Positions 35,278-46,755 of a stretch of 64,000 bases of DNA are shown piece after piece. Below the pieces are notes generated by a model, which searched no databases, was not told the DNA's origin, and saw only the letters and a list, made by a program, of their open reading frames with translations. Made by a program: the position numbers and the translations under genes. Position 1 is the stretch's first letter. Each line of letters begins with the position of its first letter. Source of the stretch: Oscheius dolichura (lineage: Eukaryota > Nematoda > Chromadorea > Rhabditida > Rhabditidae); assembly GCA_932521035.1 (NCBI GenBank), contig OW051495.1, forward strand, positions 6,882,001 through 6,946,000, read 5' to 3'.

Positions 35278-36876
35278 ATGGAAACAGACGGAGTCGCTTG
35301 TATTCGCTACGTGGATGAGCACCCAGACCTCACAAACGAGCCAATCGTAATGATAATCTTCGGCATACTGTATCTACATATCTTCGTACTCGGTCTTATC
35401 GGGAACATAGCCATATTGTGAGTTCTTTAGTCTGTGAGTGTGATAGTTGCGTGTGAAGTTCCCGCAAAGAGGCCCCCTTCAATAGTCTGAAGAGGGAAAA
35501 ACAAGGAAGCTGGAGATAAAGAAACTTCCCCGTTTTCAGATACCTCACCCTACGGAACAGACACCTCCAGACGGTACAGAACATCTTTATAATGAACCTG
35601 GCCATCGGCGACGTGTTGATGTGTCTAACGTCTCTACCCATCACCCCGGTCACCAACATCTATAAGACGTGGTTCTTCGCTTCCCCCGTTTGCAAACTGA
35701 TCCCATTAGTCCAGGTTAGCCGCCTCCCAGACAGATACAATGGTTAATTCATTCAATTTTAGGGAGCCTCTGTTCTGGTGTCCACGTTCTCCCTTTGTGC
35801 CATTGCACTCGACCGATACAATTTGGTCGTGAGACCCCATAAACACCCGCTGAATCCGAGGAGGGCCTCCCTGGTCGCTCTCTTCCTATGGATCATGTCG
35901 GTCATCGTCTGCATGCCCTATGGCTGGTACATGGATGTGGTCGAGATTGGCGGCCTCTGTGGAGAGGTAGCAGACAGTCCTCTCCTCCCAATAATCCTGA
36001 TTATTTCAGTATTGCACAGAGAAGTGGCCCCTTCCCGAAGTTAGAAAGGGCTATGCGTTGACCGTTCTCCTACTCCAATTTCTATTCCCCTTCGCCATTA
36101 TGGCCATTTGTTACTACACTATTTTTGCCCGGCTGAGAGAAAGGTGAGAACGAAAAAAGAACTTGTTGAAAGGGAATCATTAGGGCCGATGCAAAACTGA
36201 AGAAGCTGACTGAAAGGAGCCAACTCCTGGAGACGAGCACTTTCAATGGGAATCTATTGGTGGAGGAGGAGGTATCAAAGGTCTCCTTGGAGGACAGACA
36301 ACGGTCGAATGTCATCGCCCAGCAGAGAAGAACCACCATGATCTTGGCCTCTATGGTCAGTCGAACCTTTTCGATCTCGTATAACACCCCCGGTTTCCAG
36401 GTACTGATCTTCGGAGCCACCTGGCTGCCTCACAATGTGATCACCCTGATCATCGAGTACAACGAGGGCTTCTTCCACGACTCCCAGATGGATCACACCT
36501 ACCTGGCCTCGATGATTGCCCATTTGTGAGTACTTTGTCGTTGTGCGGACATAGACTAACAAGAATAATCAGTTTCGAAGAACACAAATGTTTGCTCAAG
36601 TAGTTCCGAGAAGAAAATCCATCCCGAATTACGTCGACCTTATTCTTATCTCGTTTTCAGGATCTCGATGACAACCAATGTGATCAATCCCATCCTCTAT
36701 GCCTGGTTGAATCCATCCTTCAAGGAGATCCTCCTCAAAACGATCCGTAGGAAGCCAAAAATTACTTCGAAGACACCGTTGAATACTGTCATCAGAGTGA
36801 GTATCTCCCCGGTCTCCTCTAGATAATGTCTCTTTTGCAGGTTGCAGCCCCTACTGCCGTCGAGCGAAGTATCTGA
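35278..36876 (+). CDS. Neuropeptide Y/F-like G protein-coupled receptor
   Basis: There are eight exons (35278-35417, 35540-35714, 35763-35966, 36010-36143, 36184-36355, 36401-36525, 36661-36796, 36841-36876), about 373 residues. Seven rhodopsin-class helices are visible: TM1 GLIGNIAILYLTL, TM2 FIMNLAIGDVLMCLTSLPIT, the TM3 end with DRYNLVV (DRY), TM4 ALFLWIMSVIVCMPYGW, TM5 LLLQFLFPFAIMAICYY, TM6 with a TWLPHNVI ending and TM7 NPILYAWLNPSF (NPxxY as NPILY). The conserved extracellular-loop cysteines are present (SPVCKL; CGEYC). LAIGDVLM and LPITPVTNIYKTWFF are typical of the nematode NPR/NPY group. The N-terminus is short with no signal peptide. It should sit in neuronal plasma membrane and bind RFamide/FLP-type peptides; the ligand is not predictable. 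The ATG immediately follows an acceptor-like TTTACAG. AATAAA is at 36940-36945. Confidence 0.85.
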
Positions 36877-37286
36877 ACCCTCATCCCGCGCACTCTCCTC
36901 ACCATTGAGCCTTACGTCTTTCAGGGAAATTGTTTATTAAATAAATTGTTATTGCCCCTCGCTGTTCTTGGTAAGGAATTATTGGAAGAAGCAGCTTCCA
37001 ATTAGACATCTCAAAGAAGGACGAATAATTGGGAGGGAGAGAAGAGGCGTGGGATTGTGAATTCCTATGGACGATAGGAGTGTGATCTATGGGAGAGTGG
37101 AAGGACTCAAAGATTCAGAAAACTATTACTCATCTAGAGGACTTTGCAGGAGGGAAGGAGGAGAGTTGTAGGAAGGGGGTTGGTGACTGGACTTGGCTGG
37201 AGATGACGGCGTGGTCAACGCTCTCTGGGTTGTCTTTATCCAACGATACGAATGAGTAAAGAAACTAGGCTGACTAAATCGGGACT
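36877..37286. other. Spacer between convergent genes, with poly-A signal
   Basis: This 410-bp gap separates the GPCR stop from the SDR stop on the opposite strand. AATAAA at 36940-36945 serves the GPCR. Nothing else is recognised. Confidence 0.5.
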
Positions 37287-38813
37287 CTAATACGGGATCC
37301 TCTCTCCCGAGGTTTTAAAGAAGCCTCCACTCTGTTCTTCCTTCAAGTTGTAGATAGTGGGAACCAGTTCGTTTGCACATTCCTCAATCTACAACCTCTG
37401 TATTTCTTTACAATTGAATTTTACTGTCAGCATTCCTTTCGGCCCTCCGTAATCAGTTTTAACCCATCCCGGGCAGAAGCAAGCTAGCAGTATTCCATCG
37501 TCTTTTAGATCATGAGAGAGTTGTTTAGTTATACAATTCAAGGCAGTCTGTAACCGCGTTAGAAGCTAGCCACCCCTTGAAACATACCTTACTGGCCCGG
37601 TAGCCAATCATCGGCGGTGAAATCTCATCGAATGCCTTCCTGAATTGCACAGGAATATCCCCAGGTTCATTGTGAGCAATCGAGCCGGCATCTGAGGAAA
37701 TGTTGATGACCGCAGATCTCGACGCACTCAATCCAGAAGACCCGTTGAAAACAGCTGCTTTTTGGAGAAGGGGGAGGAATATCTGGGGAGAATGTGATGA
37801 TGTTTTGATTTATTCACCTGAGTTACGATGAGGGGTGAAATTGTGTTGGTATCCAGTTGACTGGTCAAGTCAGCACGGTTTAGTGGCTTCCTGAGGTAAT
37901 ACTTGACCAATACACCCGCGTTATTAACCAGAACATTTAGTCCTTCATTCCCGACTACTCTTTCAACCTGGAATTGTTCCTTTCCAAGAATGTCTCGCGC
38001 TCTTTTCATATAATATTCCAATCTTTGGAACCGCAATTCTACGCTATCTGTGTCAATTTGATCTGTGAACAAGACAAATATTGCGAAACTTCAAACGCTT
38101 TCCGAGAATGCACTGGACAATCCGGAAGATAACAAACCATAGCACAAAGCAATAATTAAAATTTCGTCTGTTTCCAATATTTTAAAGGAACCCCCAGGGA
38201 CCTCGGGTGCAGACTGTAGATTTTCGCGGGCTTTGAGAAACCCCGGTAAAATGCATTCCTGATCTACGCGTTTCTTTATTTTTTCCGCTTGATTTTAATA
38301 AAATAACTATTTGCTATGGCCAATTACTATAAATGGTATCAAAAACCCATTAGGAAAATAAGAAAACCGGCCAAAAACGCAGGCGCGTTCAAAATTTAAA
38401 CGCGCGCCAAAGACCGAAAGACGCTTGTGAGTGCAGTCACCACGGGACCAGTGCACCCGAGCCGAGGTCCCTGGGGGTTCCTTTAAATAAAAACTACTTT
38501 GCTTTTCTTCGATCAAATTGTCTCCAAAACATAAAACACAGGATGTGGGATAACTAGCCTGTTTGTAGGCGGCTTCGATGGATTGATCGCAGGTTACATC
38601 CAGTTGAATAATATGAAGACGTGGATCGGCTGACAGCTTTTTCAGAGCCTAGAATCTTTTATTGTTGACCGTTCAGCCACTTACAGATGCTTCGTCAGGT
38701 TTTCTAGCCGTGGCAAAGACATGCTTCACTTCGTTGTCCTCTAGGAACTTCTTCACCAGTCCGTAGCCAATTCCCCGGTTAGCGCCAGTGACGAGAACAG
38801 ATTTGGGAGCCAT
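37287..38813 (-). CDS. Short-chain dehydrogenase, sniffer-like (copy 1)
   Basis: The start at 38813 gives MAPKSVLVTGANRGIGYGLV with the Rossmann motif TGxxxGxG. Later exons carry IIQLDVT, NVLVNNAGVLVKY (NAG), INISSDAGS (catalytic Ser region), GYRASK (YxxxK) and CFCPGWVKTDYGG, ending ERIPY at 37287. Predicted length is about 260 residues, normal for a classical cytosolic NAD(P)-dependent SDR of the C-factor/sniffer carbonyl reductase group. The second intron (38557 to about 37975) starts with GC rather than GT and is enlarged to about 590 nt by a TTAA-flanked MITE. The homologous intron in copy 2 is about 60 nt with a GT donor. Substrate is unknown. The copy at 40599-39598 is a close tandem paralogue. 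Confidence 0.82.
38186..38482. mobile_element. TTAA-flanked MITE (297 bp) inside an SDR intron
   Basis: Terminal inverted repeats AGGAACCCCCAGGGACCTCGG (left) and its complement (right) are flanked on both sides by TTAA (38182-38185, 38483-38486). TTAA duplication is the hallmark of piggyBac-type insertion. The interior is A/T-rich with CGCG patches and is non-coding. It lies wholly within intron 2 of the SDR gene. Confidence 0.78.
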
Positions 38814-39079
38814 TAGAGAAGAGAAAGGAGGGAGGATGATTGCAGCGGCATACGATGATATGGCTCTTATCAGGATATTTCCTCACACTGGGGGCCGGGT
38901 TACGTTAACAAACAACGGTGCAGAAATCAGCACGTGGTTGTAAAATCGTAGATTCCGACAAAGGGATGGGGGTCTTGTGTTTTACAATTCCGAAACATCT
39001 TTGAGAAGTAACGATTTATTTCGTTTCAACAACAATTTATTGTGCTAATCATTGGGTAACCTAATAATGAAAAGAACCG

Positions 39080-39530
39080 CTAATAGGGATAAGCCGTTCC
39101 AGTCGAATTAAAATAGCCTCCGCTCTGCTCTGACTTCAAATTGTACAATGTGGAGACCAGCTCGTTGGCACATTGTTCAACCTAAATATCGTCTGTTCCT
39201 ATCCAAGGATCCTCTAACCGATGCCATAGCATTAGCACCTCCTATGACTGTCTGTACATATCCCGGACAAAAGCACGCCACACGGATACCATCAGCTTTT
39301 AGATCATGGGGCAGTTGTTTGATAATGCTGTTCAATGCACACTGTAATATGATTATTCAAATCAGTATAAGCGGAAGTAAACCTTGCTGGCTCGGTAGCC
39401 GACAATGCCAGTTCCTTGAAGGACTTCTTCACTTCCTCGGGAACGAGACTGGGATTATTCAAGGCAATCGAACCTCCACTCGAGGAAATAAAGAAAACAA
39501 CAGCAGAACATCTCGTTCTGGTTTTCACCA
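39080..39530 (-). pseudogene. Truncated third SDR copy
   Basis: This segment matches only the 3' half of the neighbouring SDR genes: ISSSGGSIALNNPSLVPEEV, then (in a shifted frame) GIVGYRASK, then a segment like LNSIIKQLPHDLKADGI and CFCPGYVQT, and a last exon ending NELVSTLYNLKSEQSGGYF up to a stop at 39080. The whole Rossmann half (TGGNRGIG, NAG) is missing, and between EVKKSFKEL and YRASK the frame changes. It is therefore a broken tandem duplicate lying between two intact copies. Confidence 0.65.
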
Positions 39531-39597
39531 GATGAAACGAATTAGGGAAACGTTTATTGCCTTGCTATTTTTATAAGATCTGATAGGAATGAATGAC

Positions 39598-40599
39598 CTA
39601 ATAGGCAATAACCTCCCCTTTATTGTTGAAGTAGCCCCCAGTCTGCTCTGCCTTCAAGTTGTAGATGGTCGGAACAAGGTCATTTGTGCATTGCTCAAGC
39701 TGAACTTTCCTTCTCTTTACATCTGATTGTAAGTTACCGGAATCATAGCATTCGGTCCTCCCATGTCGGTTTGTACCCATCCAGGGCAGAAACAGGCCAC
39801 GAAGATTCCATCGTCCTTCAGGTCGTGAGACAGCTGTTTCGTTATACAGTTCAAGGCACTCTATAATAAGATGATTCGAATCAGTTTCATCTAATAATAC
39901 CTTGCTGGCTCTGTAGGCCATAATAGGCGGCATTTTTGAGAAGGCCGCCTTCATCTCTTCGGGAATAAGACTGGGATCGTTCATGGCAATGGACCCTCCG
40001 GTTGAAGAAATGTTAATAATGGCAGCTCGCGATGTGCTCAACGACCCTGAGTTTTTAGTTGCTGCTTTTTGGAGGAGGGGAAGGAAGATCTGAATCGAAG
40101 ATGGATATTTTCTTGACATATGGTGTTACCTGTGTTACAATGAGAGGGGAGATAGTGTTGACGTCTAGCTGTCTGGCCAATTCAGCACGGTTGGGCTGAT
40201 CTTTGACACTGTATTTAACCAAAATACCGGCGTTATTCACAAGAAGGTTCAGCCCTTCATCTCCAACAACCTTTTCCACCTGGAAAATGACATTTCGCTA
40301 CTTCTGCACGACTTCATAAAGTGGAGAAATGTTACAAACCTCGAGGAAAGCGGTTTGGATGGACTTATCACAGGATACCTCCATTTGAATGAGGTGAAGC
40401 CGAGAATCGACAGCGAGTTTCTTCAATTCCTACAATATTCTTCCATTTTTTAAAAGGGTAGCTCGCTTACGGAAGCTTCGTCAGGTTTCCTAGCTGTAGC
40501 AAAGATATGCTTGATCTCCTTATTCTCGAGGAACTTCTTCACCAGTCCATAGCCAATTCCACGGTTACCGCCAGTGACAAGAACAGATTTGGGAGCCAT
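39598..40599 (-). CDS. Short-chain dehydrogenase, sniffer-like (copy 2)
   Basis: There are six exons (40599-40471, 40429-40340, 40279-40130, 40089-39901, 39860-39738, 39699-39598), exactly 260 codons. Motifs in order: MAPKSVLVTGGNRGIGYGLV (cofactor loop), LLVNNAGILVKY, INISSTGGSIAMNDPSLIPE (catalytic Ser), AYRASK (catalytic Tyr and Lys), CFCPGWVQTDMGG. It is a classical single-domain SDR, probably cytosolic, reducing carbonyls or oxidising alcohols with NAD(P)H. The true substrate is unknown. Exon phases are the same as in copy 1, confirming tandem duplication. The alcohol dehydrogenase upstream ends 226 bp away, in the same orientation. Confidence 0.87.
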
Positions 40600-40824
40600 C
40601 TGAATAGTCTCGGTCAAAAATAGAACAGCTGGAAGGGGAAGGAGAGGGCTTATTGAACCGGCTGGATGGTATGATAACTGCCGAGTGGCAGCGCGGGAAT
40701 TGTCAGCCTTTTCCAACACAAACAACAGAGTCTGACCCGGCAGCGGTGAAATGGAACAAAAGCACAGAAAAATCACAAAAGCAGAGGAAAATCACAAAAG
40801 TTCACTGAAATGAGAACGTGTTTA

Positions 40825-42112
40825 TTATAAGGACATGTCGACAATACACCGAGAAGTGACTTTTCCATCGACCATCTCCTGGAAAACTTCTGCCACCTGA
40901 TCCAGACGGACCAGTTTGTAGGGAATCTTGACTATTCCTCGAGTAACAAAGTCCAGAGCCTCGTCGACATCCAGTCGAGAGCCGAGATAACTTCCCTTGA
41001 TGTTAATTGCTTTGAAGACGACGAGAGTTGTATTTAGGGCAATCTGAATGGATCATTATACCGAACGCCGGTCGCTTACAATTGCATCCTTGGGTAAAGC
41101 GACGAAAATGACAGTTCCTCGATGTCTGACGTATTCGATCGACGTCTCCATGGCTTTTTTATTCGTAGCAAAGTTTATCACTCCATGTGCTCCACCACGA
41201 GTAATCTAAAATGCATAAATACTGCAATTTGTGGGAAGAGAAACCTCTATGATGGTTTTAGTAACATCTGGAGTATTGAATCCGTCTACGAACCACTCTG
41301 CTCCGAGTTCTTTGCAGTGCTGCTCCTTACTGGGGTGATCAACGGCCAGGATACGCATTCCCATAGCCTTTGCATATTGGATGGCGAAGGAGCCGAGTCC
41401 TCCTCCAGCCCCGGTGATTACCACAATCTGCCCAGCTTTGACATCTGATTCCTTTAGAGCTTTGTAAGCCGTTACACCCTGATCTTTCTCTTATTATCGA
41501 AAAACAGATCAACTCACAGCACAGAGTACGGGAGCAGCTGCCGCCAGATCAGTGCCGTCAGGAATCCGGATGGCATCGATTCCTCTAATGGACACGTATT
41601 CCTGGAAGGTGCCGTCTTCCACGAAGCCGTGGTTACTCTGCTTCACGCATGAAGATTCATGCCCTGCCTTGCAGAATTCACAAGAGAAGCAGTGGTTATT
41701 GAAAATCTGCAAACACGACCTTTGCTTCTCCCAATCATTTGTTCTGTTTATATTGCCTCGAGGTTACTGATAATACTTTGCTTTTTTTAATCAAACCAGT
41801 GGCAGCCAGTTTAAATAACAAGAAGATTACCTTTACTCCGGCTTTGTCTCCCACCTTCCAGTCGGCCACACTGCTTCCAATCTTCACGACTTCTCCCGCT
41901 CCTTCATGGCCGCCGATAGTTGGAAGAGTGCAAAGTTCAGCCCAGTCTCCTTGCCAACCATGGAGATCCGAGTGGCAAATGCCGGAATACAAGATCTTTA
42001 TGAGGAGTTCGTCGTCCTTAGGTTCGGGGATGGGAAGTTGTTTGATTTCAAGAGGGCCATTGTATTGTTCGTAGACAAGGGCACGTTGGGTAGGGGGAAA
42101 GCCAGCGACCAT
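40825..42112 (-). CDS. sodh-1: Zinc alcohol dehydrogenase, SODH type
   Basis: There are five exons (42112-41831, 41706-41518, 41478-41245, 41205-41080, 41043-40825), exactly 349 residues, the length of C. elegans SODH-1/2. The start at 42112 is preceded by TTTCCAG, compatible with spliced-leader addition. Catalytic zinc ligands are in YSGICHSDLHGW and GGHEGAGEV. Structural zinc cysteines are in CEFCKAGHESSC (one expected cysteine position before it reads NNHCFSC). The NAD loop is GAGGGLGSFAIQYAKAMG. It oxidises ethanol and other primary alcohols in the cytosol with NAD+. Which of the two C. elegans paralogues it matches cannot be decided by eye. AATAAA overlaps the end of the coding region on this strand. 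Confidence 0.88.
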
Positions 42113-42579
42113 TTCTGGAAACACTTTTAGAGAAGAACCGAGCGTTTATAAGGAAACACGGCAGATGAAATCAGACTCTAGTGGCAAGAGTCTAGCCAAA
42201 ATTAATTGAACAGTGAAAGCAGGAAATAGAACAAATGGCAACGGCCAAAGATTGTTCGTTTCTTTCCGGAAAGCGACAATTCAACGCACTTTTTCGTCTT
42301 CCCTTTGTCCGAAAGCGAGATAAGCTACTGGATATCCGAATATGGAGCACATTGTGAGCTCTTCTCGATTTCCCCTAACATCATTCAGTGTTCCTGGATA
42401 ATTGAGCCATTCATACCCTCGCCCTCAGATATTCTGCGATCTTTATCCATACTGGATTGAATAAGCTTGTCAGTAAGGGCATCTATGGCAACCCGAGTCA
42501 ACAGAAAGATGCGTAGTTTGTGCACGGAACCATTTATTGTTAATTAAAAAAAGGGACAAGAATCTGTTAACTACAATGT
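42113..42579. other. Spacer upstream of the alcohol dehydrogenase
   Basis: 467 bp between the ADH start and the stop of the next SDR gene (same strand). It should contain the ADH promoter and the SDR poly-A site (TTAATTAA-rich around 42540). No clear motif was recognised. Confidence 0.35.
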
Positions 42580-43950
42580 TTAAAAGACAATCGGTTTGCC
42601 GTCACGCTGGAGGAAATTTCCGTTGTGCTTGGTGCGAAGGCCGTAGATCGTCGGTACCAACATGGCCATGGATTCCTCGGTCTGAATATGAACACATATT
42701 TGTAGTACCGTATTTAAGCATACCGTAAGCTCGGCAGACTGTGTTCCCAAGGTGGTCTGAACCGCGCCAGGACAGATGGCCACAACAAGGATCCCGTCCT
42801 TCGACAAATCCAGGGAGAGGCTACGAGTTGCCGAATTCAAAGCAGTCTAAAATATTCTTTTCTAACGTAAAAATAAGTGATTTACCTTGCTCATTCGATA
42901 AGCGAGACGCAACGGGTTGAATACAATCTGGTCGGCATTGTTCAAAGCAATGGAGCCGGCAACGTCAGAAATGTTTACCACGGCGGCTCGATTGACGCTG
43001 AGTTCGTTAGAGGTACTGTTCTCGGCTGCTTTCTGGAGAAGCGGAAGAAAGACCTAGGACAGCCAAGGGTACGTATCATGTGGAAGGCAGTACCTGGGTG
43101 ATGACAATTGGGCCAATACAGTTGACATCCAGTTGACGGGCCAAGTCAGCCCTCTTCGGCTTTTCTCGGGCATTGTAGGGGATCAGGGTGCCGGCATTGT
43201 TCACAAGAAGGGTCAGACCCTCTTTGTCGAGAATTCCAGCCACCTATACGTTTTAATCACAAATATAAACGAGAAACTTACAGAGTCGAAAGCCTTTTCG
43301 ATGGAGTCGTCATCGGTAACATCCAGCACAACCACAATAAGGCGAGAATCCGTGATCTTCTTCTTGATGTCCTGAAACAGATACAGTGTCTGCCCATGTT
43401 CACTTACAGTAGCATCCTCGCTCTTCCGTACTGTAGCAATAACCCGCTTGACCTTCCGGTTGGTCAAGAACTCCTGGACGAGAGCCAAGCCGATTCCACG
43501 ACTAGCTCCGGTGACCATAATATTCACCGGAGCGGTAGTTTCCGGCGGAGTGGGCATAGCTCGATCCATGTAGGCCGAGGTGACTCGGTCGGCCTTCTCA
43601 ATCTTGGCCGATACAGAGAGATTAGAAGTCTTTGTAGTTTCCGTCTTCTCCATCTTCTCCGACTTGCCGTAGTCGCTTCCAGATGATAGTTTCTTCGGAG
43701 GGCTGGTGCTCTTGGAAGCGGCAGACAGATCCCCACCTTTGGGAGCCTTCTCCAGAGGAGACTTCACAACAATCGGGGTGGAGGTGTTCTTCTCGTTGAA
43801 AGACTTCTCTTCCCTGGTAAGAACGGGGCTGACATCTCTCTTCTCGGACTTCGAAGCCGTGTTACCGAAGGATCCAGTAGATCCACTGGTAGACTTGGTG
43901 GAAGTGGCCGGTGCCTTGGCCGAGGCGGTAGAGTTAGACTTGAGGGACAT
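42580..43950 (-). CDS. SDR with long low-complexity N-terminal extension
   Basis: There are six exons (43950-43408, 43371-43282, 43243-43094, 43053-42886, 42846-42724, 42681-42580), about 391 residues. The first about 135 residues are Ser/Thr/Lys/Pro-rich and disordered-looking (KAPATSTKSTSGSTG; SEKMEKTETTKTSNLS). A complete SDR domain follows: VNIMVTGASRGIGLALV, VVVLDVTDDDS, LLVNNAGTLIPY, VVNISDVAGSIALNN, AYRMSK and AICPGAVQTTLG. The catalytic Tyr and Lys are kept, and the Ser region reads NISDVAGS, so the exact serine should be checked. The domain aligns exon for exon with copies 1 and 2, so this is an older paralogue that gained an N-terminal tail. The tail lacks a signal peptide and may be a phosphorylated linker or localisation region. 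That is inference. Confidence 0.8.
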
Positions 43951-46755
43951 ATGGAAATGGGAAGCTGAAATCTGTCCAGATGGTTATATACGGGTCGGTG
44001 CAATCAGTGAGCCTTCAATTAGAGGAGAATTCAAAATTTTCAGGTGAATCCAACCAATTAGTAGACTCCTCCTACAGTATCTTCGGGGGCATAAGGGCAG
44101 TCTGCTGAGAAAGTGTGACAGCCTGTTTTTGTTTGTCTGGCTGTCTTTACAAGAAGGGGCTAATTTGGACTGAGGACATCTGATTCGGTGACCAGAAAGC
44201 AGGTGAGGGGTAAAGGGCACATAGTGCGAGGTGTCACAGGCAAAAAAAGGAAATCAGGCGATCAAATGACTACCGTCGTCGGGCAAGTCAATTATCTTTT
44301 TATGAGGCTCTTGGGTTATTCATTTGATCCGATCTTTTCAACCTTTGGTTAGAGATCGCGACTTTTGCAGAAAGTTGTCCAATGATATTGGTTGGGCAGA
44401 GGAGTGGAGGACAGTGGAGGACCGCTATTATTAGACCGACTTCTTTGGAAATTCTATGTTTACTGTGCCATTTCGGGGAGTGAATACCTTCTAATTATTT
44501 GAGAAATCTATGTAGCACTCCCCATTCGAATGGTTATTTAGAGGGACGTTCCTCCGAAATAAACCACCAGTTTCATTCAGATGGAAGCTCTACTTTCAAT
44601 TCTAGTTCGAATAGATTTCTTTAAAATCAGTTTCAATCTGTTCCAGTACGTAGATCACAAGTTGCCCTTCCTCGGAGCAAATCCACGTGAGACGGGCACA
44701 TGTTGTACCGGCTGGAGTCCATAATTATCGAGTATTCACGGAGACGTCCTCGGTCGAAACGGACAGCAGATTACAGATTATATGATGAGAATGTGTTTGT
44801 GTTGCCTGTCGCTCGTACCGAATGGGTCGGAGAACGTATGAAAAAGAGGGACTTTGGGATATTCCCAAAGGGTATCGGCTAATCTATCAAACAAAGAAAA
44901 ACACAGTTTTGTGTGTAACAAAAGTTTATTTGATTCTTTTAAATATTTTCAAAGCTTCGTCCTGGGCTACGGGGCCTCTTCGTTTTATTTGTATTTCTTC
45001 AATTCTTCTTTCATCCGAGCTTAGCGAAGTCAACGATCATGTACCCCGAGTAATGCAGACACTCCCCCAAACGCCCTAAAAACTTTTCTTAGTAAGAATT
45101 ATAAGGGGAGAAACTGACCTTGAAGATGTACTTAAATATGTATTTGAAAATATATTTTACGACCTCTCAACCGGCCATGAAGTCTACTAAAAATGGTCAG
45201 ATTAACTTATGGAAAAGTTTATTTTACTTACGATGGATTCTCAAAACCCATTTTTGCCTCGCTCACCGACTTCGACCAGGACGGTTTCCATTCTTATTAT
45301 GAACTGTTCCCAGTTCTTTATGAATTAATTGTTGAGATAATGTATGCATCTGAAATTATAGAAATTGGTGTTTTAAGAATAAATCAGAAAAGAGAGCAAG
45401 GAGGGAAGAGGTGAGATTAACGAGGCGGGAGTATGGAGGGCGCTGTGTCAATCGATGGTTGAGTGAGAGGGCAGAGAGGCGAGACGAGGGCCACGGCCCC
45501 CCGCGCCGCGCACAGGGAGCATAGAGACGGAGAACACTGGGAGGAAGCGACTAATTCTTTAGAGTATAAAACGGTTTATTATGAAACATTAAAAGGTGTT
45601 CAAAACAATTGACATTCAGCAGACGGGTGTATACCAAAGTCATCGGATATTCTGCTATCCGGAAGGAGATCGGTAGGCTGAAACATCCGTCAGCATTCCC
45701 AACTTGAGAACACTAAACAATACAGAAAATTATGGGTAACAATAATAAATACGTTGGAATCATTCCGAGTCTAATTCCTCCCCTGCACATGTAGGCGTTA
45801 TACCTCTTAGATCATGACAGTCCAGCCCAGTTTGGACTTCTAGTTGACTTTGGAGACTTCCTGCCAAATTTGGCACTAATCCGTAACGTCAGGACGAGCC
45901 AAAGACTCTCTTCCATCTAAAATTTGAAAGTAAACATGAAGTAATTAGAAGATAAACTCTAATATTTCCCCCTTACAACGCGAACTTATCCGAGGAAACC
46001 CCCTTATTACCTCTTGTTACACGTTCTAGTGAACTTACCTGGATGGAACTGTCAAGAAATCCATTCTAAGCCTTATTACTCCTTTTGTACACCGTAGATG
46101 AGGTGCCCTCAGAGATTGAATAATAATGAGATGATGTATGCATCTGAAGAGAATAGAAGTCATCATCACTTAATTTTAAAAAACGGAAAAATATTGAAAG
46201 AAGTGAAAAAATAATCGATGTGGTGGAAAAGGAAAGCGAGAGAGCCTGCCCTTTCAAGGTATTTCTAATAAGAAGGAAGCAGCGAAATCCTCGGAATACT
46301 CTACTCTTTGTGGGTCCCATTGAAGAGCAAAGAAAGTCTGTTCTTGTGTTTACTTTGTTACATCCCCCCTTCCCCCCACGAAGACCCGTCCATTTCTCGC
46401 GAAAGGGTGTTTGAAAGGCGGTTGAAGAGTCGGAATGAAGCCATTCGTTGCCTAGCTACCCGAGCAGCCAGTGTTTCACGGCTTTATGATTGTGAATGAT
46501 GCTATTACCCCGCCGCTGTACTTTCTTTCTAGCGCGGACGGACGTGCGCTCGAAAAAGGCCAGGAAGGAATCAAAATGAGAACAATACTTTTTTAGAAAT
46601 GGTTTTTATAGGTTTCAACCAACTCTTGAATGATTTCCTGTTTCTAATTTCGATACTTCCGTGTAGATGAGGAAAAAAGCTGTGGTAATAGATGAAACGC
46701 CCCCAAAAACAAACTAAAGCGGAAACTTCATTTGTACGTGAAAAGTCTACTGTAT
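43951..46755. other. Intergenic region, no supported gene
   Basis: About 2.8 kb between the SDR start and the amidase stop. A possible short minus-strand transcript lies around 46060-45560: an acceptor-like ATTTTAG is followed by ATG (MEESLWLVLTLR...) with a short frame, and TTTATT near 45577 gives a minus-strand AATAAA. The frame is only about 34 codons and unsupported. A GC-rich patch (GGCCCCCCGCGCCGCGC) is at about 45490-45520. Confidence 0.35.

Noticed and set aside
43396..44047. Open frames on the plus strand opposite the SDR with the long tail
   Set aside because: They are antisense shadows of a low-stop, Ser/Lys-rich coding exon and show no splice logic of their own.
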